A stretch of 64,000 nt of DNA, taken from assembly GCF_014652315.1 (NCBI RefSeq), contig NZ_BMYO01000009.1:62001-126000 (forward strand), in the 5' to 3' direction. Positions 25,297-33,893 of the stretch are shown here, piece after piece (within the stretch, counting starts at the first letter, position 1; each line of letters starts with the position of its first letter). The notes below the pieces were generated by a model. It had not been told where the DNA came from. It did no database searches and saw nothing but the letters and a program-made list of their open reading frames with translations. The DNA comes from Jeongeupia chitinilytica. GTDB taxonomy: Bacteria > Pseudomonadota > Gammaproteobacteria > Burkholderiales > Chitinibacteraceae. A program made the position numbers and the translations under genes.

Positions 25297-25656
25297 TCAA
25301 GGTGACGGCGGCTGACCGCGCGGCACCAGCCGCCGGATGCAGCGGGCCGGGGTGAAGGACGCCGCCAGGCTCGCCAGCGCCAGCTCGGGCCGGGCGTCGC
25401 CGCACATGAACACGTCGACAGCGGCAAAACCGTGCTCGGGCCAGGTGTGGATCGAGATGTGCGACTCCATCAGCAGCAGCACGCCGGTCACGCCGAGACC
25501 GTCGCCGAACGGATGGACATGGCCGAACAGCACCGTTGCACCGGCCGCCCGCGCGGCCTCACGCAGCGCCGACTCGACCCTCGTCGCATCGCTCAGCAGC
25601 GCCGGGACCACCCCGTGCAGGTCGGCCAGCAGATGCTGGCCAATCGCGGCGCTCAC
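25297..25656 (-). CDS. speD: S-adenosylmethionine decarboxylase proenzyme
   Basis: A 119-residue proenzyme of the small (class 1B) AdoMet decarboxylase type. It cleaves itself between Glu64 and Ser65 (LLMESHISIHTWPEHG) to make the pyruvoyl group; His70 and Cys85 (DVFMCGDA) match the known catalytic residues. Its product, decarboxylated SAM, is the aminopropyl donor for spermidine-type synthesis. GTG 25656 is the start and overlaps the TGA of the 52-residue gene before it (GTGA). It is the last gene of the leftward arm, and the aminopropyltransferase-like gene at 28840 is the obvious user of its product. Confidence 0.95.
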   Translation of the reverse strand: MSAAIGQHLLADLHGVVPALLSDATRVESALREAARAAGATVLFGHVHPFGDGLGVTGVLLLMESHISIHTWPEHGFAAVDVFMCGDARPELALASLAASFTPARCIRRLVPRGQPPSP

Positions 25657-25811
25657 TTGTGCCCGCCGCTGTACGACGAGCCACCACCGGAATAGCCGCC
25701 ACTGCCCCAGCCGCGGCTGCTGCGCCCGCCCTCGTCGGTCATCGACAGGTTGATCAGCGTCGACACGGCGATGACGATCAGGCAGTAAACGATGTATGCG
25801 AATCGGGACAT
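25653..25811 (-). CDS. 52-residue membrane peptide with Gly/Ser-rich tail
   Basis: A tiny gene of 53 codons. ATG 25811 starts 4 nt past the end of the DUF4178 gene, and the TGA overlaps the speD GTG. Residues 4-22 form a hydrophobic helix (RFAYIVYCLIVIAVSTLINL); after TDEGG comes a low-complexity tail with GWGSGGYSGGGSSYSGGHK at the C-terminus. No family is recognised from sequence. Tight coupling on both sides indicates it is really translated. It could be a small structural partner of the SPFH/DUF350 membrane proteins or a peptide that is modified by the locus; both are guesses. Confidence 0.7.
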   Translation of the reverse strand: MSRFAYIVYCLIVIAVSTLINLSMTDEGGRSSRGWGSGGYSGGGSSYSGGHK

Positions 25812-25814
25812 GGG

Positions 25815-27293
25815 TCAGCCGTCGAAATCCTGGTTGGCCGGGATCCACAGCAGGATCATCGCGACAAAGCCGACCATGATCACGTCGTCGTCAAAACCCG
25901 ATGTGATCAGGATGGGCAGATTGATCAGCAGAAAAATCGCCATCGCCCAGATGGCCGGGCGGCGCAGCGACTCACGGTCACCGACCGTCATACCCGCGCC
26001 GGTCGCCATGCCGGCGCGCGGCCGGTTCGCCAGCGCCGGCTTGCCGAACCACTGGCCGACGAGCTGGGCCGTGACGCGCTCGCTGCGCGACCAGCCCATT
26101 TCCTTCGCGCCCGATTCGCGCGTCAGCTTGACGCCGTTGCGCTCGTAGTCCGAAATCCAGGTCTTGTCGCCGACGGCGGCGCGCCAGTTGAACGCACCGG
26201 CAGCGAAGGTCACGACCGATGCGTAATCGTACAGGTGACGGAAATGCTCGCCCTTGTACACCGCCTGTTCCATGCTCGCCGATTCGGGCCAGATGTCCAT
26301 CACCCGGACCTGGTCCCAGCCCTCTTCCGCCTCGACCAGCCACTGCAGCCCGGCGCTCGGGTGGTAGAGCAGGTATTCGGTCCATACCGACGTCACATCG
26401 TCGGCCTCGCGACAGCGCAGCAGGCCGATCACGGTCCATTTCCGGCCGGCGATGGTGCCGACGTCGCCGATCGCCAGCGTCGTCACCACCCTGGCGAGTT
26501 CGCCGCGTTTGGCAATCAAGGTCGCGGTGTCGCTGCTGCAGTCGACCTCGGCATGGCACGCCGGACAAACGAGCTGGGTCGCGATACCGGCCGGGAATTC
26601 GAGCGGGCTGCCACAGCTCGGGCAGGCCAGCGTCTGCGGCGTGCCGCGCAGGCGTCCGGCGGCGGCAACGATGGTGTCGTCGTCGCGCAGCAGCTGCATG
26701 TTCAGCGTGTCGAGCGGCGCGGCGGTGCCGACGTAAACCTGCGGCTTTTCGTCCGAATAGTCGAGTGTCAGGAAACGCTCGCGGCAGCGTGCATCGGCGA
26801 CCCTGGCTTCCCAGCCGTCACCGACGACGAAGGGCAGCTCGCCTTGGCCGCCGGTGCAGCGCGCACCGCGCACGTCAGACATCGTGTAGCTATTGCCGCC
26901 GTAGCGGTAGATCGCGCCGACGCGCAGGTTCTCGAAATTCGGGATGTCGGTCGCGTCGCTGACGGCCAACGTGAACACGTACTGCCCGCCGGCCTCGGCC
27001 AGCCAGCCGGCACTGCCGTCGTCGAACAGCGCGTACCACTCGTTCCAGAAACCGGCGTCGTAACGCAGCTGGATCCGGCCGACCAGCGCGAAATGCCGGC
27101 CCTGCCAGACGCCGCTGCTGCCGATCTGCAGCGGCGATGCATCTTCGAGCACGTTGGCCAGTCTGCCCTGCTCGCGCACGGCGTCGGCATCGCGCAGCAC
27201 CACGGTGCGGCAATACTCGCAGACGGCCATCACCGAGATCGTCGAACGGAAGACGACCTCGGCACCGCACGAGGGGCAAGCGACGCGATACAT
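25815..27293 (-). CDS. DUF4178 protein with two zinc ribbons and C-terminal membrane helices
   Basis: A 492-residue protein. A treble-clef-like zinc ribbon opens it (Cys6-Cys9...Cys25-Cys28, in ACPSCGAEV and CEYC). The first DUF4178 beta domain runs over about residues 50-200 (GRHFALVGRIQLRYDAGFWN). A second ribbon follows (Cys224, Cys227, Cys243, Cys246, in CPSCGSPLEF and CPACHA), then a second DUF4178 domain (KWTVIGLLRCREADDVTSVW). Two membrane helices lie near 446-463 and 470-486. ATG 27293 shares one base with the SPFH gene's TGA. DUF4178 genes recur next to SPFH, DUF350 and spermidine-synthase-like genes; their function is unproven. Confidence 0.85.
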   Translation of the reverse strand: MYRVACPSCGAEVVFRSTISVMAVCEYCRTVVLRDADAVREQGRLANVLEDASPLQIGSSGVWQGRHFALVGRIQLRYDAGFWNEWYALFDDGSAGWLAEAGGQYVFTLAVSDATDIPNFENLRVGAIYRYGGNSYTMSDVRGARCTGGQGELPFVVGDGWEARVADARCRERFLTLDYSDEKPQVYVGTAAPLDTLNMQLLRDDDTIVAAAGRLRGTPQTLACPSCGSPLEFPAGIATQLVCPACHAEVDCSSDTATLIAKRGELARVVTTLAIGDVGTIAGRKWTVIGLLRCREADDVTSVWTEYLLYHPSAGLQWLVEAEEGWDQVRVMDIWPESASMEQAVYKGEHFRHLYDYASVVTFAAGAFNWRAAVGDKTWISDYERNGVKLTRESGAKEMGWSRSERVTAQLVGQWFGKPALANRPRAGMATGAGMTVGDRESLRRPAIWAMAIFLLINLPILITSGFDDDVIMVGFVAMILLWIPANQDFDG

Positions 27294-28345
27294 CAGCCGA
27301 TCAGTTTCTTCAGCACTTCGGCCTTGGCGCTGTCGTAGTCGGCCTGCGAAATCAGCCCCTGATCGAGCAGGCCCTTGAGCTTGGCGAGCTTGGCTTGCGG
27401 ATCGTCGGCCGCAACACCCGCAGCCGCCGCGCCTGCGGTCGCGGCACCGGCCACGGCCCCTGCTGCGACACCGGTCTGCGGGTTGAGCGCGCCACGCATC
27501 GCGTCGGTCATCACCTGACCGACACCGACACCGGCCGCCAGCCCGGCACCGATGCCGGCCAGACCGCCTTCGTTCTGCGCCGCCAGCGGAATGCTCTGCG
27601 CGGTCTGGTACTGGGTGAACTTCTGCAGGTCGCCGACCATGCCCATGCTGATCCGGGTGTCGATCGCCTTCTGCAGCTCTTCCGGCAGCGAGACGTTCTC
27701 GACCGCGAAATTGTCGAGCGCGAGGCCGTACTGCGCGAACGTCGGCGCCAGTGCCTCGGCGATCTTCTGCCCCATCAGCGCCTGGTTGGCCGCCATGTCG
27801 AGGAAGGGAATGCCGCTGGCACCGAGCGTGCTGGTCATCGTCGACACGACGAGGTTGCGCAGCTGGGTTTCCAGCTCGTCGCGCGTATACGCTTCGCGCG
27901 TGCCGCTGATCGCGGTGAAGAACAGCTTCGGGTCGACCAGCTTGTACGAATAGATGCCGAAGGCGCGCATCCGCACCATGCCGAAATCCGCGTCGCGGAT
28001 CGTGATCGGCTGCGGCGTGCCCCATTTGCGGCCGAGCTGGACGCGGGTGCTGAAGAAGTAGACATCGCTCTTGAACGGGGATTCGAACAGCTTGTCCCAG
28101 TTCTTCAGGTAGGTCAGCACCGGCAGCGTCTGCGTCGTCAGCTTGTACATGCCGGCGGCGAACACGTCGGCAATCTGGCCTTCGTTGACGAACACCGCCG
28201 CCTGCGACTCGCGCACCGTCAGGCTGGCGCCGTACTGGATTTCGAAATCCGCCATCGGGTAACGCCAGGCCAGCACGCCGTCGCTGTCCTCGTTCCACTG
28301 CAGGATGTCGATAAACTGCTTCTTGATGAAAGAGCCCAGTGACAT
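27293..28345 (-). CDS. SPFH (band 7) domain protein with C-terminal SHOCT motif
   Basis: A 350-residue protein. The SPFH/band-7 domain covers about residues 30-235 (RESQAAVFVNEGQIADVFAA, KSDVYFFSTRVQLGRKWGTP and LDNFAVENVSLPEELQKAI). An Ala/Gly-rich stretch at 255-314 follows, then a short SHOCT domain at 315-350 (KLKGLLDQGLISQADYDSAK). It resembles the 'virion core protein-like' group of bacterial SPFH proteins (YdjI type). SPFH proteins form large ring-shaped membrane assemblies. It is 37 nt after the DUF350 gene and overlaps the DUF4178 gene by one base. Confidence 0.9.
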   Translation of the reverse strand: MSLGSFIKKQFIDILQWNEDSDGVLAWRYPMADFEIQYGASLTVRESQAAVFVNEGQIADVFAAGMYKLTTQTLPVLTYLKNWDKLFESPFKSDVYFFSTRVQLGRKWGTPQPITIRDADFGMVRMRAFGIYSYKLVDPKLFFTAISGTREAYTRDELETQLRNLVVSTMTSTLGASGIPFLDMAANQALMGQKIAEALAPTFAQYGLALDNFAVENVSLPEELQKAIDTRISMGMVGDLQKFTQYQTAQSIPLAAQNEGGLAGIGAGLAAGVGVGQVMTDAMRGALNPQTGVAAGAVAGAATAGAAAAGVAADDPQAKLAKLKGLLDQGLISQADYDSAKAEVLKKLIG

Positions 28346-28382
28346 GGTCGGACCTCGTTGAACGGTTCGTTGCGGAAGTGGA

Positions 28383-28769
28383 TTACGAGAGGCAGGCGGC
28401 GTTGAGAATGCCGACCACCAGCGAGACGGTACCCATCAGGGCGCCCATGGCGACGTTGTTTTCGATCAGCGCCTGGTTCATGTTCGGCAGCAGTTTCGAG
28501 AGCGCGATGTAGGCGACCAGCTGCACCAGCGCCGCCATCGCGGCCCAGAGCAGGAACATCGGATAGCTGGCGTGGATGACCGCGCTGGCCGCGACGGTGA
28601 GCGTGAAGCCGAGCAGCGCACCGCCGAACGACAGCGCCGCGGCCAGACAGCCCTGGCGGATCAGCGCGATTTCGGCGAACGGCGTCACCCGCACGTAGAT
28701 CGCTGCGAACAGCGCCACCAGCGCCAGCCCGGAGAGCAGATAGATCAAATACGAGTACAGCGGTAGCAT
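28383..28769 (-). CDS. DUF350 (YjfL-like) inner membrane protein
   Basis: A 128-residue protein with four membrane helices, first gene of the leftward arm. Typical DUF350 features are the paired two-helix halves, with polar residues inside helices (RQGCLAAALSFGGALLGFTL and ALIENNVAMGALMGTVSLVV, the latter the conserved N-x-A-x-G region). In E. coli the relative YjfL lies in a locus with a membrane-shaping protein and a glutathionylspermidine-synthase-like ligase, so a polyamine link recurs. No activity is known. It diverges from the aminopropyltransferase-like gene across 70 nt. Confidence 0.85.
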   Translation of the reverse strand: MLPLYSYLIYLLSGLALVALFAAIYVRVTPFAEIALIRQGCLAAALSFGGALLGFTLTVAASAVIHASYPMFLLWAAMAALVQLVAYIALSKLLPNMNQALIENNVAMGALMGTVSLVVGILNAACLS

Positions 28770-28839
28770 GCGCGCATCCTTGCTGAAACAGGCGTGAAGT
28801 TTACGTCAAACCAAAGCAATTCATCATCATTCCGGTGCC

Positions 28840-30354
28840 GTGTTGGATCGCCTGCTCATTCTTTCGGTTTTCGTCGTCGCCTCGTGCGGACTCGCCTACG
28901 AGCTGATCGCCGGCGCGCTCGCCAGCTACCTGCTCGGCGATTCGATCCTGCAGTTTTCGTCGATCATCGGCGCCTACCTGTTCGCGATGGGTATCGGCTC
29001 CCACCTCTCCCAGTATGTGAAGGACGAGGACAGCCTGGCGCGCTTCATCGACATCGAGCTTCTGGTCGGCCTGATCGGCGGCCTCGCGGCACTGGCGCTG
29101 TTCCTCGTCTTCAGCTGGCTGGCCGCGCCGTTCCGCACCGTGCTGTACGCGCTGGTGCTGATCATCGGCACGCTGGTCGGCATGGAAATCCCGCTGGTGA
29201 TGCGGGTGCTCAACCAGCGTCAGGCCGAATTCCGCGAGCTCGTCAGCCGGGTACTGACCTTCGACTACCTCGGCGCGCTGGCGGTGTCGCTGCTGTTTCC
29301 ACTGGTGCTGGCGCCCAAGCTCGGGCTGGCGCGCGCCGGCCTGCTGTTCGGCATCTGCAACGTCGGCGTGGCGATCTGGACCGCGTACGCCTTCCGGCGC
29401 GAACTGCCGGGGCTGCGCGCGCAGCTCACCCGTGCCTTCGTCGTACTGGCGCTGCTGGTCGCGGGCTTCGCCGTCGCCGACCGGCTGGTGCAGTGGTCGG
29501 AGAAAGGCCTGTTCGGCGACGAAATCGTCCACGCCGAAACCACGCCCTACCAGCGGCTGGTGATCACCCGCTGGCACGACGACCTGCGGCTGCACATCAA
29601 CGGCAACCTGCAGTTCTCCAGCCGCGACGAGTTCCGTTACCACGAAGCGCTGGTCCACCCACTGATGGCCACGCTGCCGTGGGCGAAGCGCGTGCTGGTG
29701 CTCGGCGGCGGCGACGGGCTGGCCGCGCGCGAGCTGCTCAAGTACAAGCAGATCGAATCCGTCACGCTGGTCGACCTCGATCCGGCGATGACGACGCTGT
29801 TCGCCACCGCGCCGGCGCTGACCGCGCTGAACCAGGGCGCGCTGAAAAATCCGCGCGTCCACGTGGTCAACGACGACGCCGGCCGCTGGCTCGAAAACCA
29901 CGACCAGGTCTATGACGCAGTGATCGTCGACTTCCCCGATCCGAGCAATTTCGCGCTCGGCAAGCTGTACTCGGTGCCGTTCTACCGGCTCTTGAAGCGC
30001 CACGTTGCCGAACACGGCGCCATCGTCGTGCAGTCGACATCACCGTACTTCGCGCCGCGCAGCTTCTGGTGCATCGATGCGACGCTGAAGGATGCTGGTT
30101 TCCACACCTGGCCGTACCACACCTACGTGCCATCGTTCGGCGAGTGGGGCTTCATCATCGCCGGCGCGCAGCCCGGTTACGCGCCACCCGAACGGATTCC
30201 GGTGCCGACGCGCTACCTGAACCCGGCGGCGATCCGGCTGATGTTCGACTTCCCGCCCGACATGCAGCCGCCGCCCGGCATCCAGCCGAACCGGCTCAAC
30301 ACCCAGTCGCTGGTCCATTACTTCGAGCAGGACTGGCGCAATGTGCAGCGCTAG
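28840..30354 (+). CDS. Membrane-bound polyamine aminopropyltransferase-like protein
   Basis: A 504-residue fusion-type protein. The first 215 residues or so form about seven membrane helices (starting LLILSVFVVASCGLAYELIA); the rest is a spermidine synthase domain. Conserved parts are YQRLVITRW, LHINGNLQFSSRDEFRYHEA (substrate-binding DE-Y-HE), VLVLGGGDGLAARELLKY (dcSAM loop) and the catalytic Asp region VIVDFPDPSN. Such enzymes transfer an aminopropyl group from decarboxylated SAM to an amine. The membrane part suggests a lipid, peptide or periplasmic amine rather than free putrescine, but this is inference. Start is GTG 28840 with weak ribosome binding; TTG 28843 is possible. It leads the rightward arm. 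Confidence 0.85.
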   Translation: MLDRLLILSVFVVASCGLAYELIAGALASYLLGDSILQFSSIIGAYLFAMGIGSHLSQYVKDEDSLARFIDIELLVGLIGGLAALALFLVFSWLAAPFRTVLYALVLIIGTLVGMEIPLVMRVLNQRQAEFRELVSRVLTFDYLGALAVSLLFPLVLAPKLGLARAGLLFGICNVGVAIWTAYAFRRELPGLRAQLTRAFVVLALLVAGFAVADRLVQWSEKGLFGDEIVHAETTPYQRLVITRWHDDLRLHINGNLQFSSRDEFRYHEALVHPLMATLPWAKRVLVLGGGDGLAARELLKYKQIESVTLVDLDPAMTTLFATAPALTALNQGALKNPRVHVVNDDAGRWLENHDQVYDAVIVDFPDPSNFALGKLYSVPFYRLLKRHVAEHGAIVVQSTSPYFAPRSFWCIDATLKDAGFHTWPYHTYVPSFGEWGFIIAGAQPGYAPPERIPVPTRYLNPAAIRLMFDFPPDMQPPPGIQPNRLNTQSLVHYFEQDWRNVQR

Positions 30355-30366
30355 GACCGGCTGGCC

Positions 30367-31986
30367 ATGAAGCGCCGCGTCTTTCTGCAGGCCGGGCTCG
30401 CCGCCGGCCTGGCCGCCGGTCTGCCAGGCTGCCGCTTCGATGGCCGTTCGCTCTTCCGGCCCGACATCCGCATCGCCCGGCCCGGCATGGACACCGGCCA
30501 CGCGCTGCGCGATCGCCGCGCGCTGCCGCCCCCCGGTCAACCCGTTTCCGGTGAAATCCGTACCGAAGTGGCGATCCTCGGCAGCGGCATCGCCGGGTTG
30601 ACCGCCGGCTGGCGGCTGGCGCGCGAAGGCTTCGGCGATTTCGTCCTGGTCACCGGCCCCGAACCGTTCGGCAATGCCGCCGCCAGCCGGTTCGGTGACG
30701 TCCCGTGCCCGACCGGCGCGCACTATCTGCCGCTGCCGACCGCCGCCTCGATACATGTCCGCACGCTGCTGTCAGAGATGAAGCTCGCCGACGACGCCTT
30801 CGCCGCAGCGCCCGACTACGACGAATCCGCACTGGTCCATGCGCCCGAATCGCGGCTGTGGATCAACGGCCGCTGGCAGGAGGGCGTGCAGCCGCATCAC
30901 GGCATCCCGCCGAGCGAGATCGCCGAGCAGCAGCGCTTTTACGCCTATACCGAATCGCTGAAGCACCACCTGGGCCGCGACGGCCGGCGCTTGTTCGAGA
31001 TCCCGCTGGCGCTCTCGTCACGGGACGCGGAGTGGCGTGCACTCGATGCCGAGAACTTCGCACACTGGCTCGCACGCAACGGCTACACGGCGCCGAGTTT
31101 GCTGTGGTACCTCGACTACTGTTGCCGCGACGATTTCGGCACCGGTCTCGCCCACACTTCGGCGTGGGCCGGACTGCACTATTTCGCAAGCCGCACCGGC
31201 CGCGCGCGCAACGGCGACGATGCCGCAGTGCTGACGTGGGCCGACGGACTGAACACGCCGGCAAGGCATCTGCTCGCCGCGGTCACACCGCAGCGCACCC
31301 TGGCCGGCAGCGTCGTGCGCGTCAGAGAGCGGCGTGACCATGTCGAAGCGCTGGTCTGGCAGAACGGCCGGCTAATCCGCATCCGCGCGCGCTGCGCGGT
31401 GATCGCGATGCCGCTGTTCGTCGCCGGCCGCGTTGTCGAGGGCCTGGCCGGAGATGGCTTCGATCCGTCCATCCACACGCCCGAGCATGCACCGTGGCTG
31501 GTCGCCAACTTCGCAATGGACCACTTCCCGTCCGAGAAAACCGGCGAGACGCTGGCGTGGGACAATGTCGTCTATCAGGGCAAGGGCCTGGGCTACGTGG
31601 TCGCAACGCACCAGCTGATCCGCGCAGCACGCCCCGAACGCACCGTGTTCACCGCCTACCATGCGCTGGCCGATGGCGAGCCGCGCGACGTGCGACGCTG
31701 GCTGGCCGGCGCCAGTGCCGACGAACTTTACGACCTCGCCGCCAGCGATCTGGCGGAGGTCTACGGCTGGAAGCTGGCGCGCAACGCCGGCGCGGTCGAG
31801 ATCACGCTGCGCGGTCACGCGATGCCGTCACCGCGGCCGGGCTTTCTCGGTAACGCCGGTACACAGGCTTTGGCCGCAGCCGACGGCCGCCTCCTGTTCG
31901 CGCACAGCGACCTGTCGGGCTATTCGGTTTTCGAGGAGGCGGCGTGGTGGGGCTGGCGGGCCGCCGGGCGCCTTCTCGGCACCTGA
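30367..31986 (+). CDS. Tat-exported FAD-dependent amine-oxidase-like protein
   Basis: A 539-residue flavoprotein. The N-terminus MKRRVFLQAGLAAGLAAGLP has the twin-arginine motif (RRVFLQ) and ends in GLPGC (Cys22), a lipobox-like cysteine with an unusual Pro, so it is probably Tat-exported and perhaps lipid-anchored. The FAD-binding Rossmann motif is VAILGSGIAGLTAGWRL (about 68-84), and the C-terminal LFAHSDLSGYSVFEEAAWWG matches the FAD-contacting end of flavin amine oxidases. It begins 12 nt after the aminopropyltransferase-like gene. Oxidation of a polyamine-like product outside the cytoplasm is a reasonable idea but unproven. Confidence 0.8.
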   Translation: MKRRVFLQAGLAAGLAAGLPGCRFDGRSLFRPDIRIARPGMDTGHALRDRRALPPPGQPVSGEIRTEVAILGSGIAGLTAGWRLAREGFGDFVLVTGPEPFGNAAASRFGDVPCPTGAHYLPLPTAASIHVRTLLSEMKLADDAFAAAPDYDESALVHAPESRLWINGRWQEGVQPHHGIPPSEIAEQQRFYAYTESLKHHLGRDGRRLFEIPLALSSRDAEWRALDAENFAHWLARNGYTAPSLLWYLDYCCRDDFGTGLAHTSAWAGLHYFASRTGRARNGDDAAVLTWADGLNTPARHLLAAVTPQRTLAGSVVRVRERRDHVEALVWQNGRLIRIRARCAVIAMPLFVAGRVVEGLAGDGFDPSIHTPEHAPWLVANFAMDHFPSEKTGETLAWDNVVYQGKGLGYVVATHQLIRAARPERTVFTAYHALADGEPRDVRRWLAGASADELYDLAASDLAEVYGWKLARNAGAVEITLRGHAMPSPRPGFLGNAGTQALAAADGRLLFAHSDLSGYSVFEEAAWWGWRAAGRLLGT

Positions 31987-32066
31987 GCCGGCGCCGCCAA
32001 ACGGCGCCCGGCGTGGCGGCGGCTATGGCAGAATCGGCCGGTTCAATCCGCACCGAGATCCGCGTC

Positions 32067-32390
32067 ATGCAACACCTGTCCCCGCAACAACTCGCCCAAT
32101 GGCTCGCCGACGACAGCCGCGCCCGCCCGGTGCTGCTCGACGTGCGCGAAGGCTGGGAGGTCGGCATCTGCAGTCTGGCCGGAATCACGCACATGCCGAT
32201 GGGCGAGATTCCGTCGCGCCAGCTCGAACTCGATCCGGACGCACCGACGGTGGTGATCTGCCATCACGGCATGCGCAGCTACCAGGTTGCCGGCTTTCTC
32301 GAGCGCAACGGCTTCAGCCAGCTGATCAATCTGGATGGCGGGATGGCCGCCTGGGCCGACGACGTCGACCCGGCCTGCGCACGCTACTGA
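32067..32390 (+). CDS. Rhodanese-like domain protein
   Basis: A 107-residue single rhodanese domain. The conserved start VLLDVREGWEVGICSLAG and the active-site loop VVICHHGMRS (Cys65) are present, followed by NGFSQLINLDGGMAAW. Such proteins carry sulfur as persulfide or act in redox signalling. ATG 32067 is chosen because it gives the normal domain start, though an in-frame ATG at 32022 is possible. It lies 80 nt past the flavoprotein gene, so it may belong to the same arm or be independent. Confidence 0.85.
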   Translation: MQHLSPQQLAQWLADDSRARPVLLDVREGWEVGICSLAGITHMPMGEIPSRQLELDPDAPTVVICHHGMRSYQVAGFLERNGFSQLINLDGGMAAWADDVDPACARY

Positions 32391-32410
32391 GACGCCTTGA
32401 GTCCGACGGC

Positions 32411-32983
32411 TCAGTTCAGCTCGTCATCGACCGAATACTTCGACCCGGTCAGCGTCGCTTCGGCGGCGAGGCCGGTCTCGGTCATCTGGTACATCCACAC
32501 TCCCGGCGCCACGCTGGTCGCGCCCGCGGCATCCGCGCCCTGATTGTCGGCCTTGGCCGACGCATTGGCCTGGGCACCGAATTGCCAGCCGGAGCGGATG
32601 AATTCGTTCAATGCGCTCTTGCTCTTGAACACGAAGACCTGACGATAGCTCTTGGCCCCCAGCCCCAAACCGGCCTGCGCGCCAAGCATGTCCATATAGG
32701 TCACGTGGCCGGTACCGCGGTTGACGGCGATGCCTTGGCCGCTGTTGCCGCCGGCCAGCATGATCTTGGCGCTGAAATTGTCGAAGACCGCGTAACCGGC
32801 GCTGCGCGCGATGACCGCCTTCGACGAGGGGTAGGTCTTGTAAAGCTGCGTCAGCGTTTGCGACGCCATCTGCTTGAGTTCGCTGCGCTGCGTTTCGGGA
32901 CTCTTGTCGTCCCCGAACAGGCCCGCGTTGGCCTGACCGGCGATCAGCAGACCGCACAGTGCAGCGATATGGATACGGCGCAT
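32411..32983 (-). CDS. SYLF (YSC84) domain lipid-binding protein, paralogue 1
   Basis: A 190-residue secreted protein with a Sec signal peptide (cleavage after GQANA) followed by the SYLF/YSC84 domain. Family stretches are SSKAVIARSAGYAVFDNFSA, GAQAGLGLGAKSYRQVFVF and LNEFIRSGWQFGAQANASAK. In eukaryotes the domain binds phosphoinositides and in bacteria it is periplasmic, of unknown role. GGGTGAGAG precedes ATG 32983. It lies head-to-tail with a second SYLF gene (104 nt between), and the two clearly arose by duplication. Confidence 0.88.
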   Translation of the reverse strand: MRRIHIAALCGLLIAGQANAGLFGDDKSPETQRSELKQMASQTLTQLYKTYPSSKAVIARSAGYAVFDNFSAKIMLAGGNSGQGIAVNRGTGHVTYMDMLGAQAGLGLGAKSYRQVFVFKSKSALNEFIRSGWQFGAQANASAKADNQGADAAGATSVAPGVWMYQMTETGLAAEATLTGSKYSVDDELN

Positions 32984-33086
32984 CTCTCACCCTTATTGGT
33001 TGATTAATGCAACCATACTATCGCAGCAGCATGCGCCGCCGGCTGGCCAAATTCACGGCCGCCGGCGGTATGAATACCTGTCCGCT

Positions 33087-33695
33087 TTACTTGCCCGCGT
33101 TCAGTTTCTTGTCGACGTAGTACTTGCTGCCCGCCACCGTCGCCTCGGCGGTGAGGCCGTTTTCGGTGAACTGGTAGGCGAAGACGTCCTTCGCAATCAT
33201 GCTCGCGCCGGTCAGGCCGAGTCCCTTGTCGTTGGCCTTGGCCGCCGCGGTCGCATCACCGCTGAACGCCCAGCCCGAGGTCACGAACTTGTTGAATGCC
33301 TTCGGGCTCGTGAACACCAGCACCAGCCGCGAGTTCTTGATGCCGAGGCCGAGACCGGCCTTGGCCTGGGCAACGCCCATGAAGGTCTCATGCTTCGACG
33401 GCAGGCTCACTGCCACGCCGCTGCCGCCGCCCGCGCCGGCGAACAGGATCATCGCGCCACCGGTATCGAACACCGCATAACCGGCGGACTTGGCGATGGT
33501 CGCCTCGGCTTCCGGGTGTGCCTTGTAGATTTGAGCCAGCGTGTCGTTGGCCAACTCGCGGATCTTGGCGCGCTGCGCTGCCGGCGACTTGGCATCGGCC
33601 TCCGGCTTGGCCTGGTCGCTGACCGCCTCGGCCAGCACCGGTTGAGCAACCAAAGCGCCGACGAGTGCAACCGGGAACAACCATTTGAGCTTCAT
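33087..33695 (-). CDS. SYLF (YSC84) domain lipid-binding protein, paralogue 2
   Basis: A 202-residue exported protein with a Sec signal (LFPVALVGALVAQPVLA, cleavage after VLA) and a SYLF domain: EATIAKSAGYAVFDTGGAMI, FMGVAQAKAGLGLGIKNSR and NKFVTSGWAFSGDATAAAK. It aligns along its whole length with the downstream gene, including the C-terminal SKY-VD pattern (GSKYYVDKKLN versus GSKYSVDDELN). A strong AGGAGGCTCGAT site fixes ATG 33695. The two are probably co-transcribed; their function is unknown. Confidence 0.9.
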   Translation of the reverse strand: MKLKWLFPVALVGALVAQPVLAEAVSDQAKPEADAKSPAAQRAKIRELANDTLAQIYKAHPEAEATIAKSAGYAVFDTGGAMILFAGAGGGSGVAVSLPSKHETFMGVAQAKAGLGLGIKNSRLVLVFTSPKAFNKFVTSGWAFSGDATAAAKANDKGLGLTGASMIAKDVFAYQFTENGLTAEATVAGSKYYVDKKLNAGK

Positions 33696-33893
33696 ATCGA
33701 GCCTCCTGTTGAGCTGTGGGTGAAATTTAACAATAGACTGGCTGCAATCCATATTTCGGAAAAATTACCGACAAGATTCGCCGGACAGCACAGCCGACAA
33801 GCCCGGTGCAAGGCTGCGGCCCGGTCATGAAGCCGGCACAATACCGGCATACTGTTACCGGCGAGCGTTCGCCGGGCCAACCAGGACCTACCG

